Part shown: positions 28,856-41,827 of the stretch, piece by piece
How the letters are laid out: each line of letters starts with the position of its first letter
Numbering within the stretch: the stretch's first letter is position 1
Source of the DNA: Mycolicibacterium sp. CBMA 226
Lineage (GTDB): Bacteria > Actinomycetota > Actinomycetes > Mycobacteriales > Mycobacteriaceae
Direction of reading: 5' to 3'
DNA: 64,000 nt
Assembly: GCF_009729075.1 (NCBI RefSeq)
Contig: NZ_VTGY01000007.1
Coordinates: forward strand, 248,001-312,000
The notes under the pieces: model-generated
The model's database searches: none
The model's input: only the letters and a program-made list of their open reading frames with translations
What the model was told of the DNA's origin: nothing
Program-made: the position numbers and the translations under genes

Positions 28856-30310
28856 CTACGTCGCCATCAGCTCGGCGTGCATATCTTCGAGCGCAACACC
28901 CTTGGTCTCACGAACCCACTTGGCGACGAAAATCAGCGAAAGGAATGCGCACAGCGCGTAGAAGCCGTACGCAACGCCGAGCATGCCGCGCAGCTCTGGG
29001 AAGGTCACGGTGATCGCCCAGTTCGCAACCCACTGGCCGGCTGCGGCCAGACCCAACGCCGCGGCGCGGATGCGGTTGGGGAACATCTCCCCCAGCAGCA
29101 CCCACACCACCGGCCCCCAGGACATGCCGAACGCCACCACGAACAGGTTGGCGGCGATCAGGGCGATGGGACCCTCGACGCCACTCAACTGCGGTACGCC
29201 GTTCACCTGCGGGGCGGTGCCGAAGATGACCGCCATGGTGGCCAGCGTCAGCGTCATGCCGGCCGAGCCGATGAGCAGCAGCGGCTTACGGCCGATCTTG
29301 TCGATCAGCATGATCGCGACGACCGTCGTCAGGATATTCACCACCGAGGTGATGACGGTGATGAGGAACGACGAGCTCTCGTCGAAACCGACGGCCTCCC
29401 ACAACACGTTCGAGTAGTAGAAGATCACGTTGATGCCCACGAACTGCTGGAACACCGACAACGCCAGACCGACCCAGACGATCCCGTAGAGGCTCAGGGG
29501 CCCGCCTCCGGGCTTGCACATGTCGCGCCAGGTGGGTTTCTGTTCGGACTCGAGCGTCTGCTGGATGCGACCGATCGTGATCTCGAGGTTCTTCTCCCCC
29601 AGCAAAGTGGTCAGCACCTTGCGGGCTTCCGGAATCCGGTGCGTGGCAACGAGATAACGCGGCGACTCGGGAATGGTGAAGGCAAGCAGGCCGTACACCA
29701 CGGCGGGGATGGCCATCAGGACGAACATCCAGCGCCAGGCCTCCAGGCCCAACCACAACATGCTGCTCGCCCCGCCGGCCAAATGCGCCAGCAACGCGTC
29801 GACCGCCAACGACAGGAAGATACCGCTGACGATGGCCAACTGCTGCAGAGAGCCGAGCCGGCCGCGGATACTCGCCGGCGAGGTTTCGGCGATGTAGGCC
29901 GGAGCGATCACCGACGCGATGCCCACCCCGAGGCCCCCAACGACGCGGAACGCCACGAGCACCCAGATGTTCCACGCCAGCCCGGCCCCGATGGCGCTGA
30001 TCAGGAACAGCAGGGCCGCCAGCTTCATCACGGTGAGCCGCCCGACCCGGTCGGCCAGCCGCCCGGCCGTCATGGCGCCCACAGCCGCGCCGAGCAGCGC
30101 CGAGGCCACCGCAATCCCCAGCGACTTGTCGTCGACCGCGAAGTGCAACTGGATGGACTTCACCGCACCGTTGATGACGGCACTGTCATAGCCGAACAGC
30201 AGGCCGCCAAGCGCGGCTACCGACGCGATGCGCACGGCGCTGCGGCCGGAGTCGAACTCTTTGTCGTCGAAGATCGCCGATGTGTTGTCACTGACCGGCC
30301 CATGGGACAT
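28856..30310 (-). CDS. Sugar porter (MFS SP family) transporter
   Basis: The 484-residue, 12-TM protein has the SP-family hallmarks: GGLLFGYDSAVINGA in TM1, AGRLADRVGR loop, PAYIAETSPASIRGRLGSLQQL, PESPRYL after TM6, QQFVGINVIFYYSN in TM7 and FGMSWGPVVWVLLGEMFP in TM10. These resemble glucose/galactose/xylose-proton symporters. The PESPRYL and GMSWGPVVW motifs are intact. It is probably a sugar importer related to mycobacterial SugI/GlcP; the exact sugar cannot be told. Confidence 0.9.
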   Translation of the reverse strand: MSHGPVSDNTSAIFDDKEFDSGRSAVRIASVAALGGLLFGYDSAVINGAVKSIQLHFAVDDKSLGIAVASALLGAAVGAMTAGRLADRVGRLTVMKLAALLFLISAIGAGLAWNIWVLVAFRVVGGLGVGIASVIAPAYIAETSPASIRGRLGSLQQLAIVSGIFLSLAVDALLAHLAGGASSMLWLGLEAWRWMFVLMAIPAVVYGLLAFTIPESPRYLVATHRIPEARKVLTTLLGEKNLEITIGRIQQTLESEQKPTWRDMCKPGGGPLSLYGIVWVGLALSVFQQFVGINVIFYYSNVLWEAVGFDESSSFLITVITSVVNILTTVVAIMLIDKIGRKPLLLIGSAGMTLTLATMAVIFGTAPQVNGVPQLSGVEGPIALIAANLFVVAFGMSWGPVVWVLLGEMFPNRIRAAALGLAAAGQWVANWAITVTFPELRGMLGVAYGFYALCAFLSLIFVAKWVRETKGVALEDMHAELMAT

Positions 30311-30388
30311 CGGACGTCCTTTCGCAGCGCTGCGTGGTGTGCGTCAACAATCGCACAGCAGGCCGCGTCACCGGGCCAGAACTCGGGG

Positions 30389-31051
30389 CTACGAACACAT
30401 TTCGGTGTAGATGTCACGCAGGTCGCCGACACCGAGCCCGGCCAGCGATTCGATGTGGCGGCGGCGTGGCCCGTCGGGCACTGCGACATCGTTGGGCACC
30501 ACCAGCACGACGCAACCCGCGGCATCCGCGGACTGTGCGCCCGTCACCGAATCCTCGATCGCCAGGCAGTCCTGCGCCGCAACGCCCAGCAGTTCCGCGG
30601 CCCGCAGGTACGGCGCCGGGTGGGGCTTGCCGTCGGGCACCTCGTCACCGCAGACCGTGACCGTGAAGTAGTGACTCCCAATCGTTTTCAGCGCCTGCTC
30701 GGTCAGCGTGCGCCGCGTGTTGGTCACCAGCGCCAGCGGAATGTCGCTGGCGGCCAGTGTCTCCAACAACTCCTGCGCACCCGGCCGCCAGGGCAGCCCC
30801 TGCTCGAAGAGTTCACCGGTGTAGTCGTGCAGCCAGTCCGCCGACTCGGCCATGGATTCCGGCGTCGGGTCAAGGCCGAGGTCGTCGTAGACGATGCGCA
30901 TGACGTTCTCAGCCGAGCCGCCCACCGTCGTCTCCCGCACTGCGTCGGTCAGCACGCCACCCTTTCGGGCGTAGAAGGCGTGCATCGCGACGTCCCACAG
31001 CTTTTCGGAGTCGACGAGTGTGCCGTCCATGTCAAAAAGCACAGCTCGCAC
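30389..31051 (-). CDS. HAD-superfamily hydrolase (subfamily I, phosphatase-like)
   Basis: The 220-residue protein has motif I DMDGTLVDSE (residues 7-16), motif II VTNTRRT, the Lys of motif III in DGKPHPAPY, and motif IV AIEDSVTGAQSA. The helical cap between motifs I and II is typical of beta-phosphoglucomutase-like phosphatases. It starts six bases after the metH stop, so it is co-transcribed. The phosphorylated substrate is unknown. Confidence 0.9.
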   Translation of the reverse strand: MRAVLFDMDGTLVDSEKLWDVAMHAFYARKGGVLTDAVRETTVGGSAENVMRIVYDDLGLDPTPESMAESADWLHDYTGELFEQGLPWRPGAQELLETLAASDIPLALVTNTRRTLTEQALKTIGSHYFTVTVCGDEVPDGKPHPAPYLRAAELLGVAAQDCLAIEDSVTGAQSADAAGCVVLVVPNDVAVPDGPRRRHIESLAGLGVGDLRDIYTEMCS

Positions 31052-31057
31052 GCGAAC

Positions 31058-34807
<3,750 letters not shown>

Positions 34808-34814
34808 ATGCGTT

Positions 34815-34831
34815 CCTTCCTCAGCGGAAGG
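34815..34831 (-). promoter_or_regulatory. metH: Hairpin sequestering the metH ribosome-binding site
   Basis: In the mRNA, CCTTCC (34831-34826), a 5-base loop and GGAAGG (34820-34815) form a 6-bp stem. The 3' arm is the metH Shine-Dalgarno. AUGUGA, a start-stop minimal ORF, overlaps the GUG start. No B12 riboswitch consensus was found. Confidence 0.4.
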
Positions 34832-35066
34832 CGTCCTTGACTCTGCCGAGCGTGGCGGATACCAGCAAGACCGGAATCCGTTGCAACGCCTCTCGACCTC
34901 AAAGAGTCTACGTCGTCAGCCGACAGAGGTTCGGACGCCCACGTTGGACAGTGGTTTGTCCAGTGCAGTCACATCAACATGGTAGGCGGCCCGCCAAACC
35001 GGTTTGCCGGCCCGACCCGCCCAGGGGTAGTGCTCGCGGGTGCCGATAAGGGCTTACGCTGGCGTT
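34832..35066. other. metH / PAC2 divergent intergenic region
   Basis: Holds the promoters for metH (leftward) and the PAC2 gene (rightward). An inverted repeat TGGACA-N6-TGTCCA lies at 34945-34962 with no assigned regulator. I see no other gene. Confidence 0.4.
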
Positions 35067-35945
35067 GTGAGCCCGTCCGACCGGCCCCTGCCCCAGGGCC
35101 TTGACCTGCCCGAACTGCACGATGCCGTCGTCGTCGCGGCGTTCGAGGGGTGGAACGACGCCGGAGACGCCGCCAGTGACGCCCTCGAGCACCTGGATGC
35201 CATGTGGGAGGCCCGCACCATCGTCGACATCGACGATGAGAGCTACTACGACTACCAGGTGAATCGCCCCGTGATCCGCCAGGTGGACGGCGTCACCCGC
35301 GAGCTGGTGTGGCCGTCGATGAGCATCTCCCACTGCCGCCCACCGGGCTCGGATCGCGACGTGGTCCTGATGCACGGCGTCGAACCGAACATGCGGTGGC
35401 GGACCTTCTGCGCCGAGCTGCTGGCGATCCTCGACAAGCTCAATGTGCAGACCGTCGTCATCCTCGGTGCGCTGCTCGCCGATACCCCACACACCCGGCC
35501 GGTGCCGGTGTCCGGCGCGGCGTACTCGGCTGACTCGGCCAAGTTCTTCGGACTCGAGGAGACCCGCTACGAGGGGCCGACCGGCATCGCCGGAGTCTTC
35601 CAGGACGCCTGCGTGCAGGCCGGCATCCCGGCCGTCACGTTCTGGGCGGCGGTGCCGCACTACGTGTCGCAGCCGCCGTGCCCCAAGGCCACCGTCGCGC
35701 TGCTGCGGCGCGTCGAGGACGCCCTGGACGTCGAGGTGCCCCTCGGCGACCTGCCGGCGCAGGCCGAGGAGTGGGAACAGTCGGTCACCGAGATGACTGC
35801 TGACGACGAAGAGATCGCCGAATACGTGCAGTCCCTCGAGGAACGCGGCGACGCCGAGGTCGACATGAACGAGGCGCTCGGCAAGATCGACGGCGACGCG
35901 CTCGCCGCGGAGTTCGAGCGGTACCTGAAGCGCCGCGGGCGTTAA
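35067..35945 (+). CDS. PAC2 family protein (Rv2125-like)
   Basis: The 292-residue protein has a PAC2 domain: VVAAFEGWNDAGDAASDAL near the N-terminus, LGALLADTPHTRPVPVSG in the middle and TGIAGVFQDACVQAGIPAVTFWAAVPHYV. A C-terminal acidic helical part follows (YVQSLEERGDAEVDMNEALGKIDGDALAAEFERYL, in parts). Archaeal/eukaryotic relatives assist 20S proteasome assembly, and in mycobacteria a proteasome-related role has been proposed but is not shown by this sequence. GTG 35067 (VSPSDRP) is favoured over the in-frame GTG at 35040. Confidence 0.88.
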   Translation: MSPSDRPLPQGLDLPELHDAVVVAAFEGWNDAGDAASDALEHLDAMWEARTIVDIDDESYYDYQVNRPVIRQVDGVTRELVWPSMSISHCRPPGSDRDVVLMHGVEPNMRWRTFCAELLAILDKLNVQTVVILGALLADTPHTRPVPVSGAAYSADSAKFFGLEETRYEGPTGIAGVFQDACVQAGIPAVTFWAAVPHYVSQPPCPKATVALLRRVEDALDVEVPLGDLPAQAEEWEQSVTEMTADDEEIAEYVQSLEERGDAEVDMNEALGKIDGDALAAEFERYLKRRGR

Positions 35946-35967
35946 CCCGCCCGAGCGGCGCTCGCGG

Positions 35968-37395
35968 TTAAGTGCGGACGGGCTTGGGGGCCTTCCAGGT
36001 ACCGTCGAGCGCCTCGGGTTTGGGCCAGTACAGACGCATGGCGATGACGAACGGCCCGGCCGGTGTCGGCAGCCAGTTGGCTTCGCGTGCCGGTCCCGGT
36101 GACTTGTTCTGCAGGTTCAGTGTGATGCCGCCGTCGGGATCCTTGATCAGGGTGGGCAGCATCGCCGAGTTGATCAGGTACCGGTTGATGGGGTTGGCCA
36201 CCAGCAGGCTCTGTGGCATCTCGTACACCGTCACCGACCAGAAGGCGTTGACCGGCGGCAGCTGGCCGGGTGGGAACCGCAGCGTGTAGTTGTTGGCGCC
36301 CGTCAGCGGTGCACCGGTGCTGTCGTTGGCGGCGCTCGGGTAGATCGCCTCGGCCGCGGTGTTGCCGTAGATGCCGAGCGCCGCACCGGCCATGCGGTAC
36401 AGGTAGTTGCCCTTGAGATCGGTTGCGCTACCGAACAATTGGGCCGAGGTCACCTCACCGGTGTCGAACTTGGTCTTCTTGAATTCGTCGAAGTCTGCCC
36501 AGGCATCGGCCATGCCCTCCTCGACGGCTTTGCGGTTCTCGGGCGTGAGCTTGTCGGCGCGGTAGGTGCCGTCGGGCCCGATGCCGATGGCCGCGAACCG
36601 CTCGCGCTTGACCTCCTCGGCGGCCTGCGCCGGCGCGAACTTCATCACGAAGTTGAGGATTTCGAAGAACTTCGGGGAGGTCCGCTCGTCCTGCACCGAC
36701 AGTGGAGCGACGAAGTCGATGGGCGGCGCCGGTGGCGGGGGCGGCTGCTTCAGGAACGCCGACAGCGGTGCCACCTGATAGCCGGCCTGGATCTTCTTGA
36801 CGTTCTCGATGTCGTTCGGCCCGAACAACTGGGTGCGGTACAGCACGAACGCCAGATCGGTCGAGCTGCGGATCACCCGCTCGATCCCCGGAGGGGTCTG
36901 CCCCTTCCAATTCGGCCCGGCCAGAAGGTAATTGGCGGCACCGTTGCCCGTGGCTCGGCTGCCGACGTACGCGATGTTGTAGGTGTAACCATCGACGAAC
37001 TGCAGCGAGTAGTACCGACCCGGCTCGACGTTCGGCACGCTCAGCACCAGCGGTTCGGCGCGCAGATCGGCGCCGAGGAACGAGTACGGGGTGTCCGAGT
37101 TGGGCGTCTGGATCGCCTTGTCCTCGGGCGTGAAAACCCTTGCGGTGTTGTGGATTTGGTTCCAGGCACCCTTGTATTCGGGCCCGGCCTTGTCGACGAA
37201 GTACGAGTACTGAATCCGGTAGTTGTCGACCATCGGAAATCCGTACGTGTAAGCGGATTTCGCGATGGCGCGCACCTGCTCGGGCGTGGGCGGCTGCGGC
37301 GTCGAGGGTGCCGACGACTCGTGTCCGGAGCACGCGGTGGCCAACAGCAGTAAGACGGACAGGCAGAGGCGGACCAGGCCGACCCGCATCGTCAT
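35968..37395 (-). CDS. DUF1254/DUF1214 lipoprotein
   Basis: The 475-residue protein starts MTMRVGLVRLCLSVLLLL. Cys22 in ATAC forms a lipobox, so it is an exported lipoprotein. DUF1254 (residues about 45-190; AYTYGFPMVDNYRI, NSDTPYSFLGADL) is followed by DUF1214 near the C-terminus (ANWLPTPAGPFVIAMRLYWPKPEALDGTWKAP, in parts). A Pro-rich insert QPPPPPAPP is near 245. ATG at 37395 overlaps the SDR stop (ATGA), so the two are coupled. The function is unknown. Confidence 0.9.
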   Translation of the reverse strand: MTMRVGLVRLCLSVLLLLATACSGHESSAPSTPQPPTPEQVRAIAKSAYTYGFPMVDNYRIQYSYFVDKAGPEYKGAWNQIHNTARVFTPEDKAIQTPNSDTPYSFLGADLRAEPLVLSVPNVEPGRYYSLQFVDGYTYNIAYVGSRATGNGAANYLLAGPNWKGQTPPGIERVIRSSTDLAFVLYRTQLFGPNDIENVKKIQAGYQVAPLSAFLKQPPPPPAPPIDFVAPLSVQDERTSPKFFEILNFVMKFAPAQAAEEVKRERFAAIGIGPDGTYRADKLTPENRKAVEEGMADAWADFDEFKKTKFDTGEVTSAQLFGSATDLKGNYLYRMAGAALGIYGNTAAEAIYPSAANDSTGAPLTGANNYTLRFPPGQLPPVNAFWSVTVYEMPQSLLVANPINRYLINSAMLPTLIKDPDGGITLNLQNKSPGPAREANWLPTPAGPFVIAMRLYWPKPEALDGTWKAPKPVRT

Positions 37396-38267
37396 CCCTT
37401 GCCGAGCCGCTCGGTGTGCGCGCTGGACGAGCGGCCCAGGGCGGCCACCTCGGCGTCCATCCGGGGCAGCAGGTCGGGCACGAACTTGGCCACCGGCACC
37501 TCGCCGATGCGCGTGGCCAGCAGCGGCCGCAGCCAGCGCAGCGCGCCGACCCAGCCGGGGCAGTTCACCCGGGTCTTGCGTCCCTCGATACCGGCGACGA
37601 AAGCCTCGCCGCACTTGTCGACCGACGTGGTCTTGCTGATGGGCCACGGCAGCTTCGTCAGCATCTCGGCGAATGTCGACAGGTCGGACTTGGAGTCGCG
37701 GACCATCGCGGTGTCGATCCAGGACATGTGGGCCGAGCCCACGTCGACGCCGCGGTAACCGACCTCGAGGCGCAGTGCGTTGGCGAAGTGCTCGACGGCG
37801 GCCTTGGACGCGTTGTACGGCGCCAGGCCGGGAGCCGCGGTGTATGCGGCGAGCGACGACACGATCAGCACGTAGCCGCGGCGGTCGAGGACCGACGGCA
37901 GCGTGGCGCGCACGGTGTGGAACACGCCCAGCACGTTGATGTCGAGCAGTCGCTTGAAGGCCTCTGGGTCGACCTGCAGCACCGAACCGTAGGTGGCGAT
38001 GCCGGCGTTCGCCATCACCACATCGATGCCACCGAACCGCTCGACGGCGGCGTCGGCGGCGGCCTGCATCGATGCGAGGTCACGGACGTCGGCGACCACC
38101 GTCAGGACATCGTCACCGAGCGCGGCGGCCGTGGCGTCCAGCGCCGCCGCGTCGACGTCGGTGAGCACCAGCTTGGCGCCCTTACGGTGCAACCGGCGGG
38201 CCACCTCGGCCCCGACCCCCGCAGCACCACCGGTGATGAAGACGACTTTTCCGTACACAGAACCCAT
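37392..38267 (-). CDS. Short-chain dehydrogenase/reductase (Rv2129c-like)
   Basis: The 291-residue classical SDR has cofactor motif TGGAAGVGAEVARRL (TGxxxGxG, residues about 11-25), NAG in VMANAGIA (about 86-93), the Ser in IVSSLAA (about 140) and the catalytic Tyr-x-x-x-Lys YNASK (about 155-159). A LVLTDVD stretch with an Asp after beta-2 suggests NAD(H) preference. ATG 38267 (MGSVYGKVVFITGG) is preferred over 38288. It lies 30 bases downstream of mshC on the same strand, and may be co-transcribed. Confidence 0.92.
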   Translation of the reverse strand: MGSVYGKVVFITGGAAGVGAEVARRLHRKGAKLVLTDVDAAALDATAAALGDDVLTVVADVRDLASMQAAADAAVERFGGIDVVMANAGIATYGSVLQVDPEAFKRLLDINVLGVFHTVRATLPSVLDRRGYVLIVSSLAAYTAAPGLAPYNASKAAVEHFANALRLEVGYRGVDVGSAHMSWIDTAMVRDSKSDLSTFAEMLTKLPWPISKTTSVDKCGEAFVAGIEGRKTRVNCPGWVGALRWLRPLLATRIGEVPVAKFVPDLLPRMDAEVAALGRSSSAHTERLGKG

Positions 38268-38298
38268 GATGGCAAAACGTACCCTCACGGCGAAGTGA

Positions 38299-39546
38299 CT
38301 AGAGGGTCACCCCGAGCAGTGCGTCGACCGCGTCGGCCACCAACCGCGGCGAGGCGGCGTCGTGCCCGCCGTACTCGAGCGCGTCCGTCGACCAACCATC
38401 AAGGGCGGCAAGCACTTTCGGGGTATCCAAGTCGTCGGCCAGGTACCTGCGAACGCGCGCCAGCAGATCGGCGGCATCGGGTCCGGCAGGCAGTGCGGTG
38501 GCGGCGCGCCAGCGCTGCAGCCGCACCTGGGCGGTGCTGAGAACCTCTGGGCTCCAGAACCGGTCGGCGCGGTAGTGCCCGGCCATCAGGCCGAGCCGGA
38601 TGGCGCTTGGGTCCACGCCGTCGGCCCGCAGCTGCGACACCAGCACCAGGTTGCCGCGGCTCTTGCTCATCTTGTGACCGTCCCAGCCGATCATCCCGCC
38701 GTGTACGTAGTGGCGGGCGAAACGCCGCTCCCCCGTTACTGATTCGGCGTGCGCAGCGGAGAACTCATGGTGCGGGAAGGTCAGGTCGCGGCCGCCGCCC
38801 TGGATGTCGAGGCCCGGTCCGACGCGGTTCAGCGCGATCGCGGCGCACTCGATGTGCCAGCCGGGCCGGCCCGCGCCGAACGGTGACGGCCAACTCGGCT
38901 CGCCCGGCCGCTGGACGCGCCACAGCAGGGCGTCCAGCTGGCTGACTTTCCCGGGACGGTCGGGATCGCCGCCGCGCTCGCCGAACAACGTCAGCATGGT
39001 GTCGCGGTCGTAGCCGGACTCATAGCCGAACTGGGCGGTGGCGTCCGCCCGATAATAAATGTCGGGGTACCCAGGTTCATTGGGGTCGTCGACGACGTAT
39101 GCGGCGCCGGAGGCCAGCAGCTTCTCGACCAGCTCGACGACCTCGGCGATCGACTCGACGGCGCCGACGTAGTCGTGCGGCGGCAGCACCCGCAGCGCCG
39201 TCATGTCCTGGCGGAACAGTTCGGTCTCGCGGTCACCGAGGGCACGCCAGTCGATGCCGTCGCGCGCGGCCCGCTCGAACAGCGGGTCGTCGACATCAGT
39301 GACGTTCTGCACGTACTGGACATCGTGACCGGCGTCGAGCCAGTACCGGTGCACGAGGTCGAAAGTCAGGTAGGTGGCGGCATGGCCGAGGTGCGTGGCG
39401 TCGTACGGGGTGATCCCACAGACGTACATGGTGGCCTTTGGGCCGGCCGAGACCGGCCGGACCTGCCGGTCGGCGGTGTCATAGAGCCGGAGTTCGGGGC
39501 CGCGGCCCGGCAGGTTCGGGACATTCGGCGCCAGCCACGATCGCAT
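38299..39546 (-). CDS. mshC: Mycothiol synthesis cysteine ligase (Cys:GlcN-Ins ligase)
   Basis: The 415-residue class I aminoacyl-tRNA-synthetase-like enzyme ligates L-cysteine to GlcN-inositol with [22 protein letters not shown] holds the zinc Cys (about 43) and the HIGH-equivalent [13 protein letters not shown] is the KMSKS loop near 290, and [10 protein letters not shown] and PHHEF supply further zinc ligands. ATG 39546 ([17 protein letters not shown]) matches the known mycobacterial N-terminus; an upstream in-frame start at 39570 would overlap the preceding gene's stop. Confidence 0.96.
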   Translation of the reverse strand: MRSWLAPNVPNLPGRGPELRLYDTADRQVRPVSAGPKATMYVCGITPYDATHLGHAATYLTFDLVHRYWLDAGHDVQYVQNVTDVDDPLFERAARDGIDWRALGDRETELFRQDMTALRVLPPHDYVGAVESIAEVVELVEKLLASGAAYVVDDPNEPGYPDIYYRADATAQFGYESGYDRDTMLTLFGERGGDPDRPGKVSQLDALLWRVQRPGEPSWPSPFGAGRPGWHIECAAIALNRVGPGLDIQGGGRDLTFPHHEFSAAHAESVTGERRFARHYVHGGMIGWDGHKMSKSRGNLVLVSQLRADGVDPSAIRLGLMAGHYRADRFWSPEVLSTAQVRLQRWRAATALPAGPDAADLLARVRRYLADDLDTPKVLAALDGWSTDALEYGGHDAASPRLVADAVDALLGVTL

Positions 39547-39566
39547 GACGTCGACTTTAGCCGTCG

Positions 39567-40145
39567 TCAACTCAGCGGAATGTGTCCGCCCGACTTCGAC
39601 TCCTGGTACTGCTGTGAAAGTTCTTGGTACCGCCGAGCAATCCGTGCGATGCGATCGTGCAAGTCGCCGCGGAGCGGTTCCGGTTCGGCATCGGCAAGGT
39701 CGCGAATCCAGTGCGCGGTCCAGAACGCGTTGGTTCGTCGATAGCCGCCCGGATCCAGACCGAACAGCTCTTTGAGGATGCGCAGATCATGCGGAATCGC
39801 GAAGCTGTCGCGCGAATCCTCGTGGCTGAACAGGTAGTAGTAGTTGTCGAAACCGGCCCAGGTGATCGCCGACATGCACAGAGTGCAGGGCTCGTGCGTG
39901 CTCAGGAACAGCAGGTCACGCGTCGCCGGGCGATCTGCGATCTCGTAGAACTGGTTGAGTGTGTTGGTCTCGCCATGGAACAGCGGATTGCGCGTTTCCG
40001 CGTTGGTCCCGGCCAGCACCAGCGACAGGTCCGATTTGCGCAACAGCGCGGCCCCGAAGACCTTGTTGCCCTCAGCAACACCCTGCGACGTCAGCGGAAT
40101 AATGTCGGACTCGATCACGTCGAGCAGTCGCGAGACGAGTTCCAT
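39567..40145 (-). CDS. Cytidine deaminase-superfamily deaminase, substrate unknown
   Basis: The 192-residue zinc deaminase has HGETNTL (HxE, about residue 57-63) and [10 protein letters not shown] (PCxxC, about 85-94). The HGE rather than HAE motif resembles yeast-type cytosine deaminases more than guanine deaminases. The C-terminal half ([19 protein letters not shown]) is distinctive. It is the last gene of the leftward purine operon, 51 bases after xdhC. It probably deaminates a nucleobase or related amino-heterocycle. Confidence 0.8.
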   Translation of the reverse strand: MELVSRLLDVIESDIIPLTSQGVAEGNKVFGAALLRKSDLSLVLAGTNAETRNPLFHGETNTLNQFYEIADRPATRDLLFLSTHEPCTLCMSAITWAGFDNYYYLFSHEDSRDSFAIPHDLRILKELFGLDPGGYRRTNAFWTAHWIRDLADAEPEPLRGDLHDRIARIARRYQELSQQYQESKSGGHIPLS

Positions 40146-40196
40146 GTGAATACTCCCTGTCGGTGGTTCCTGCGGAGCGGATGTCGTTGGCGTGCT

Positions 40197-41342
40197 TCAT
40201 GTTCCCCGCGAGGACCCGGCGACTGGAACGGCCGCCGACACCCCTGGCTGGTGGTGGACATCGGCGTCGCGGTCACGCAGCGGCAGACCCGTTCCGCCTG
40301 CTCGCAGGCTGATGATTTCCGCGACGATCGCAATGGCGATCTCCTCGGGAGTCCGACCGCCCAGATCCAGCCCGATCGGAGAGCACAGCCCGGCCAGCTG
40401 GCCGTCCTCGATCCCCCGCTCGCGCAGCCGTGCCACCCGGTCGTCATGGGTTCTGCGCGATCCCATCGCGCCGACGAAGCCGATCTCGGGCAACGTCAGG
40501 GCCACCTCGAGGACAGGCACGTCGAAGCGGTGGTCGTGCGTCAGCACACAGATCGCGGTGCGCGAGTCGATCAGCCCGGCACCGGCCTGTTGCCGGAGGT
40601 AGCGATCGGGCCGGTCCACGACGACCTCGTCGGCCATCGGGAACCGGTTTTTCGTGGCGAATACCGCTCGCGGATCGCATACCGTCACGCGGAAGCCGAC
40701 GAATGCCGCCGCGTGCGCAACCGCGGCGACGAAGTCGGTTGCACCGAAGACGATCATCCGCGGCCTGGGCGCCAGTACGCGCGCGAAGACGACGTCGCCG
40801 CCTGGGCCGGTCAGCGTCCGGCTGGTGGTCATCGAGTCCGCAGCGCGCACCACGGCGTCGTCCAGCGAGCCGACGCCGAGGCTGCCCTTCACCAACCGGT
40901 CGGCGATGACCAGGTGGCGGCCGGGCCCGCGATCAGGAGGGGCCGGGTCAGTGGGGCCGACGAGCGTGGCCAGGACCGCGGTCTGCCCGCGGTCGACGAC
41001 CTTCACGGCGAACTCGAATTCGGTGACGTTCGACGGGCCGACTCGCTCGACGAAGACATCGATGGCGCCACCGCACAGCAGGCCGACAGCGAACACCGAC
41101 TCGTCGCCGGCGTCGTAGCTGACCAGCCTCGGCTCGCCCGCGGACAGCACCTCCAGCGCCAGCTCGTACACCGCGCTCTCCACGCAACCGCCGCTGATGG
41201 AGCCGACGACGCTGCCGTCGCCGGCCACCAACATCGACGTACCCGGCCCGCGCGGCGCTGATCCACTGGTGGAGACGACCGTGCACAACGCCACCGACTC
41301 GCCGAGCCGGGTTCGGGCCAGCATCTCCTCGATGACATCCAC
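40197..41342 (-). CDS. xdhC: XdhC/CoxI family molybdenum-cofactor maturation protein
   Basis: The 381-residue protein has the N-terminal XdhC/CoxI domain (residues about 5-95; ALCTVVSTSGSAPRGPGTSMLV, SISGGCVESAVYELA) and a C-terminal NAD-binding-like XdhC_C domain (about 195-340; MIVFGATDFVAAVAHAAAFVGF, LTHDHRFDVPVLEVAL, YIGAMGSRRTH-type FVGAMGSRRTHDDR). Such proteins sulfurate and insert Moco into xanthine dehydrogenase. It starts two bases after the guaD stop. Confidence 0.9.
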   Translation of the reverse strand: MDVIEEMLARTRLGESVALCTVVSTSGSAPRGPGTSMLVAGDGSVVGSISGGCVESAVYELALEVLSAGEPRLVSYDAGDESVFAVGLLCGGAIDVFVERVGPSNVTEFEFAVKVVDRGQTAVLATLVGPTDPAPPDRGPGRHLVIADRLVKGSLGVGSLDDAVVRAADSMTTSRTLTGPGGDVVFARVLAPRPRMIVFGATDFVAAVAHAAAFVGFRVTVCDPRAVFATKNRFPMADEVVVDRPDRYLRQQAGAGLIDSRTAICVLTHDHRFDVPVLEVALTLPEIGFVGAMGSRRTHDDRVARLRERGIEDGQLAGLCSPIGLDLGGRTPEEIAIAIVAEIISLRAGGTGLPLRDRDADVHHQPGVSAAVPVAGSSRGT

Positions 41343-41344
41343 GG

Positions 41345-41827
41345 TCAGTACTGAATCCGGTTGCTGTTGCCGATCCAGGTCTCGAACGGCAGGAATGAGT
41401 GGTGCAAGCGGTGCTGCAGGACGGGGACTTCCCAGTGTTCCCTTGGCCTGTCGAACAATTCGTAGAACGCCCGGTCGTCGAATCCGCCGACAGCCGCGTC
41501 ATGGCGGTCCGCCGCGAACACGATCCGATCGACCCTGGCCCACAATGCGGCGGACAGGCACAGCGGGCACGGTTCGCATGACGAGTAGAGCGTGTGGCCC
41601 GCAAGACTGAAGTTCCCGACCTGCTGGCAGGCGGCCCGGATCGCCATCACCTCGGCGTGTGCCGTCGGATCAAGGTTCTGCGTCACCCGGTTCTGCCCGG
41701 TCGACACCAGCTCACCGGCACCGACGACGACCGCACCGAACGGTCCGCCGCCGGCTTCGACATTGGCCGTCGCCAGGTCGATCGCGACGGTGAGCCACTT
41801 CGGATCGATGTCCGTGGAAGCGTTCAT
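41345..41827 (-). CDS. guaD: Guanine deaminase (cytidine-deaminase fold)
   Basis: The 160-residue zinc deaminase has [14 protein letters not shown] (HAE) at about 55-68 and [19 protein letters not shown] (PCxxC) at about 85-98. The C-terminal NSNRIQY keeps the terminal Tyr typical of the GuaD group. It would convert guanine to xanthine, feeding the neighbouring xanthine dehydrogenase. It overlaps the xdh stop by four bases and precedes xdhC by two. Confidence 0.85.
   Translation of the reverse strand: MNASTDIDPKWLTVAIDLATANVEAGGGPFGAVVVGAGELVSTGQNRVTQNLDPTAHAEVMAIRAACQQVGNFSLAGHTLYSSCEPCPLCLSAALWARVDRIVFAADRHDAAVGGFDDRAFYELFDRPREHWEVPVLQHRLHHSFLPFETWIGNSNRIQY

Noticed and set aside
34832..35066. 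Possible cobalamin riboswitch upstream of metH
   Set aside because: I could not find the B12-box (GCCACTG) or the expected fold; only an inverted repeat and the SD hairpin are visible.
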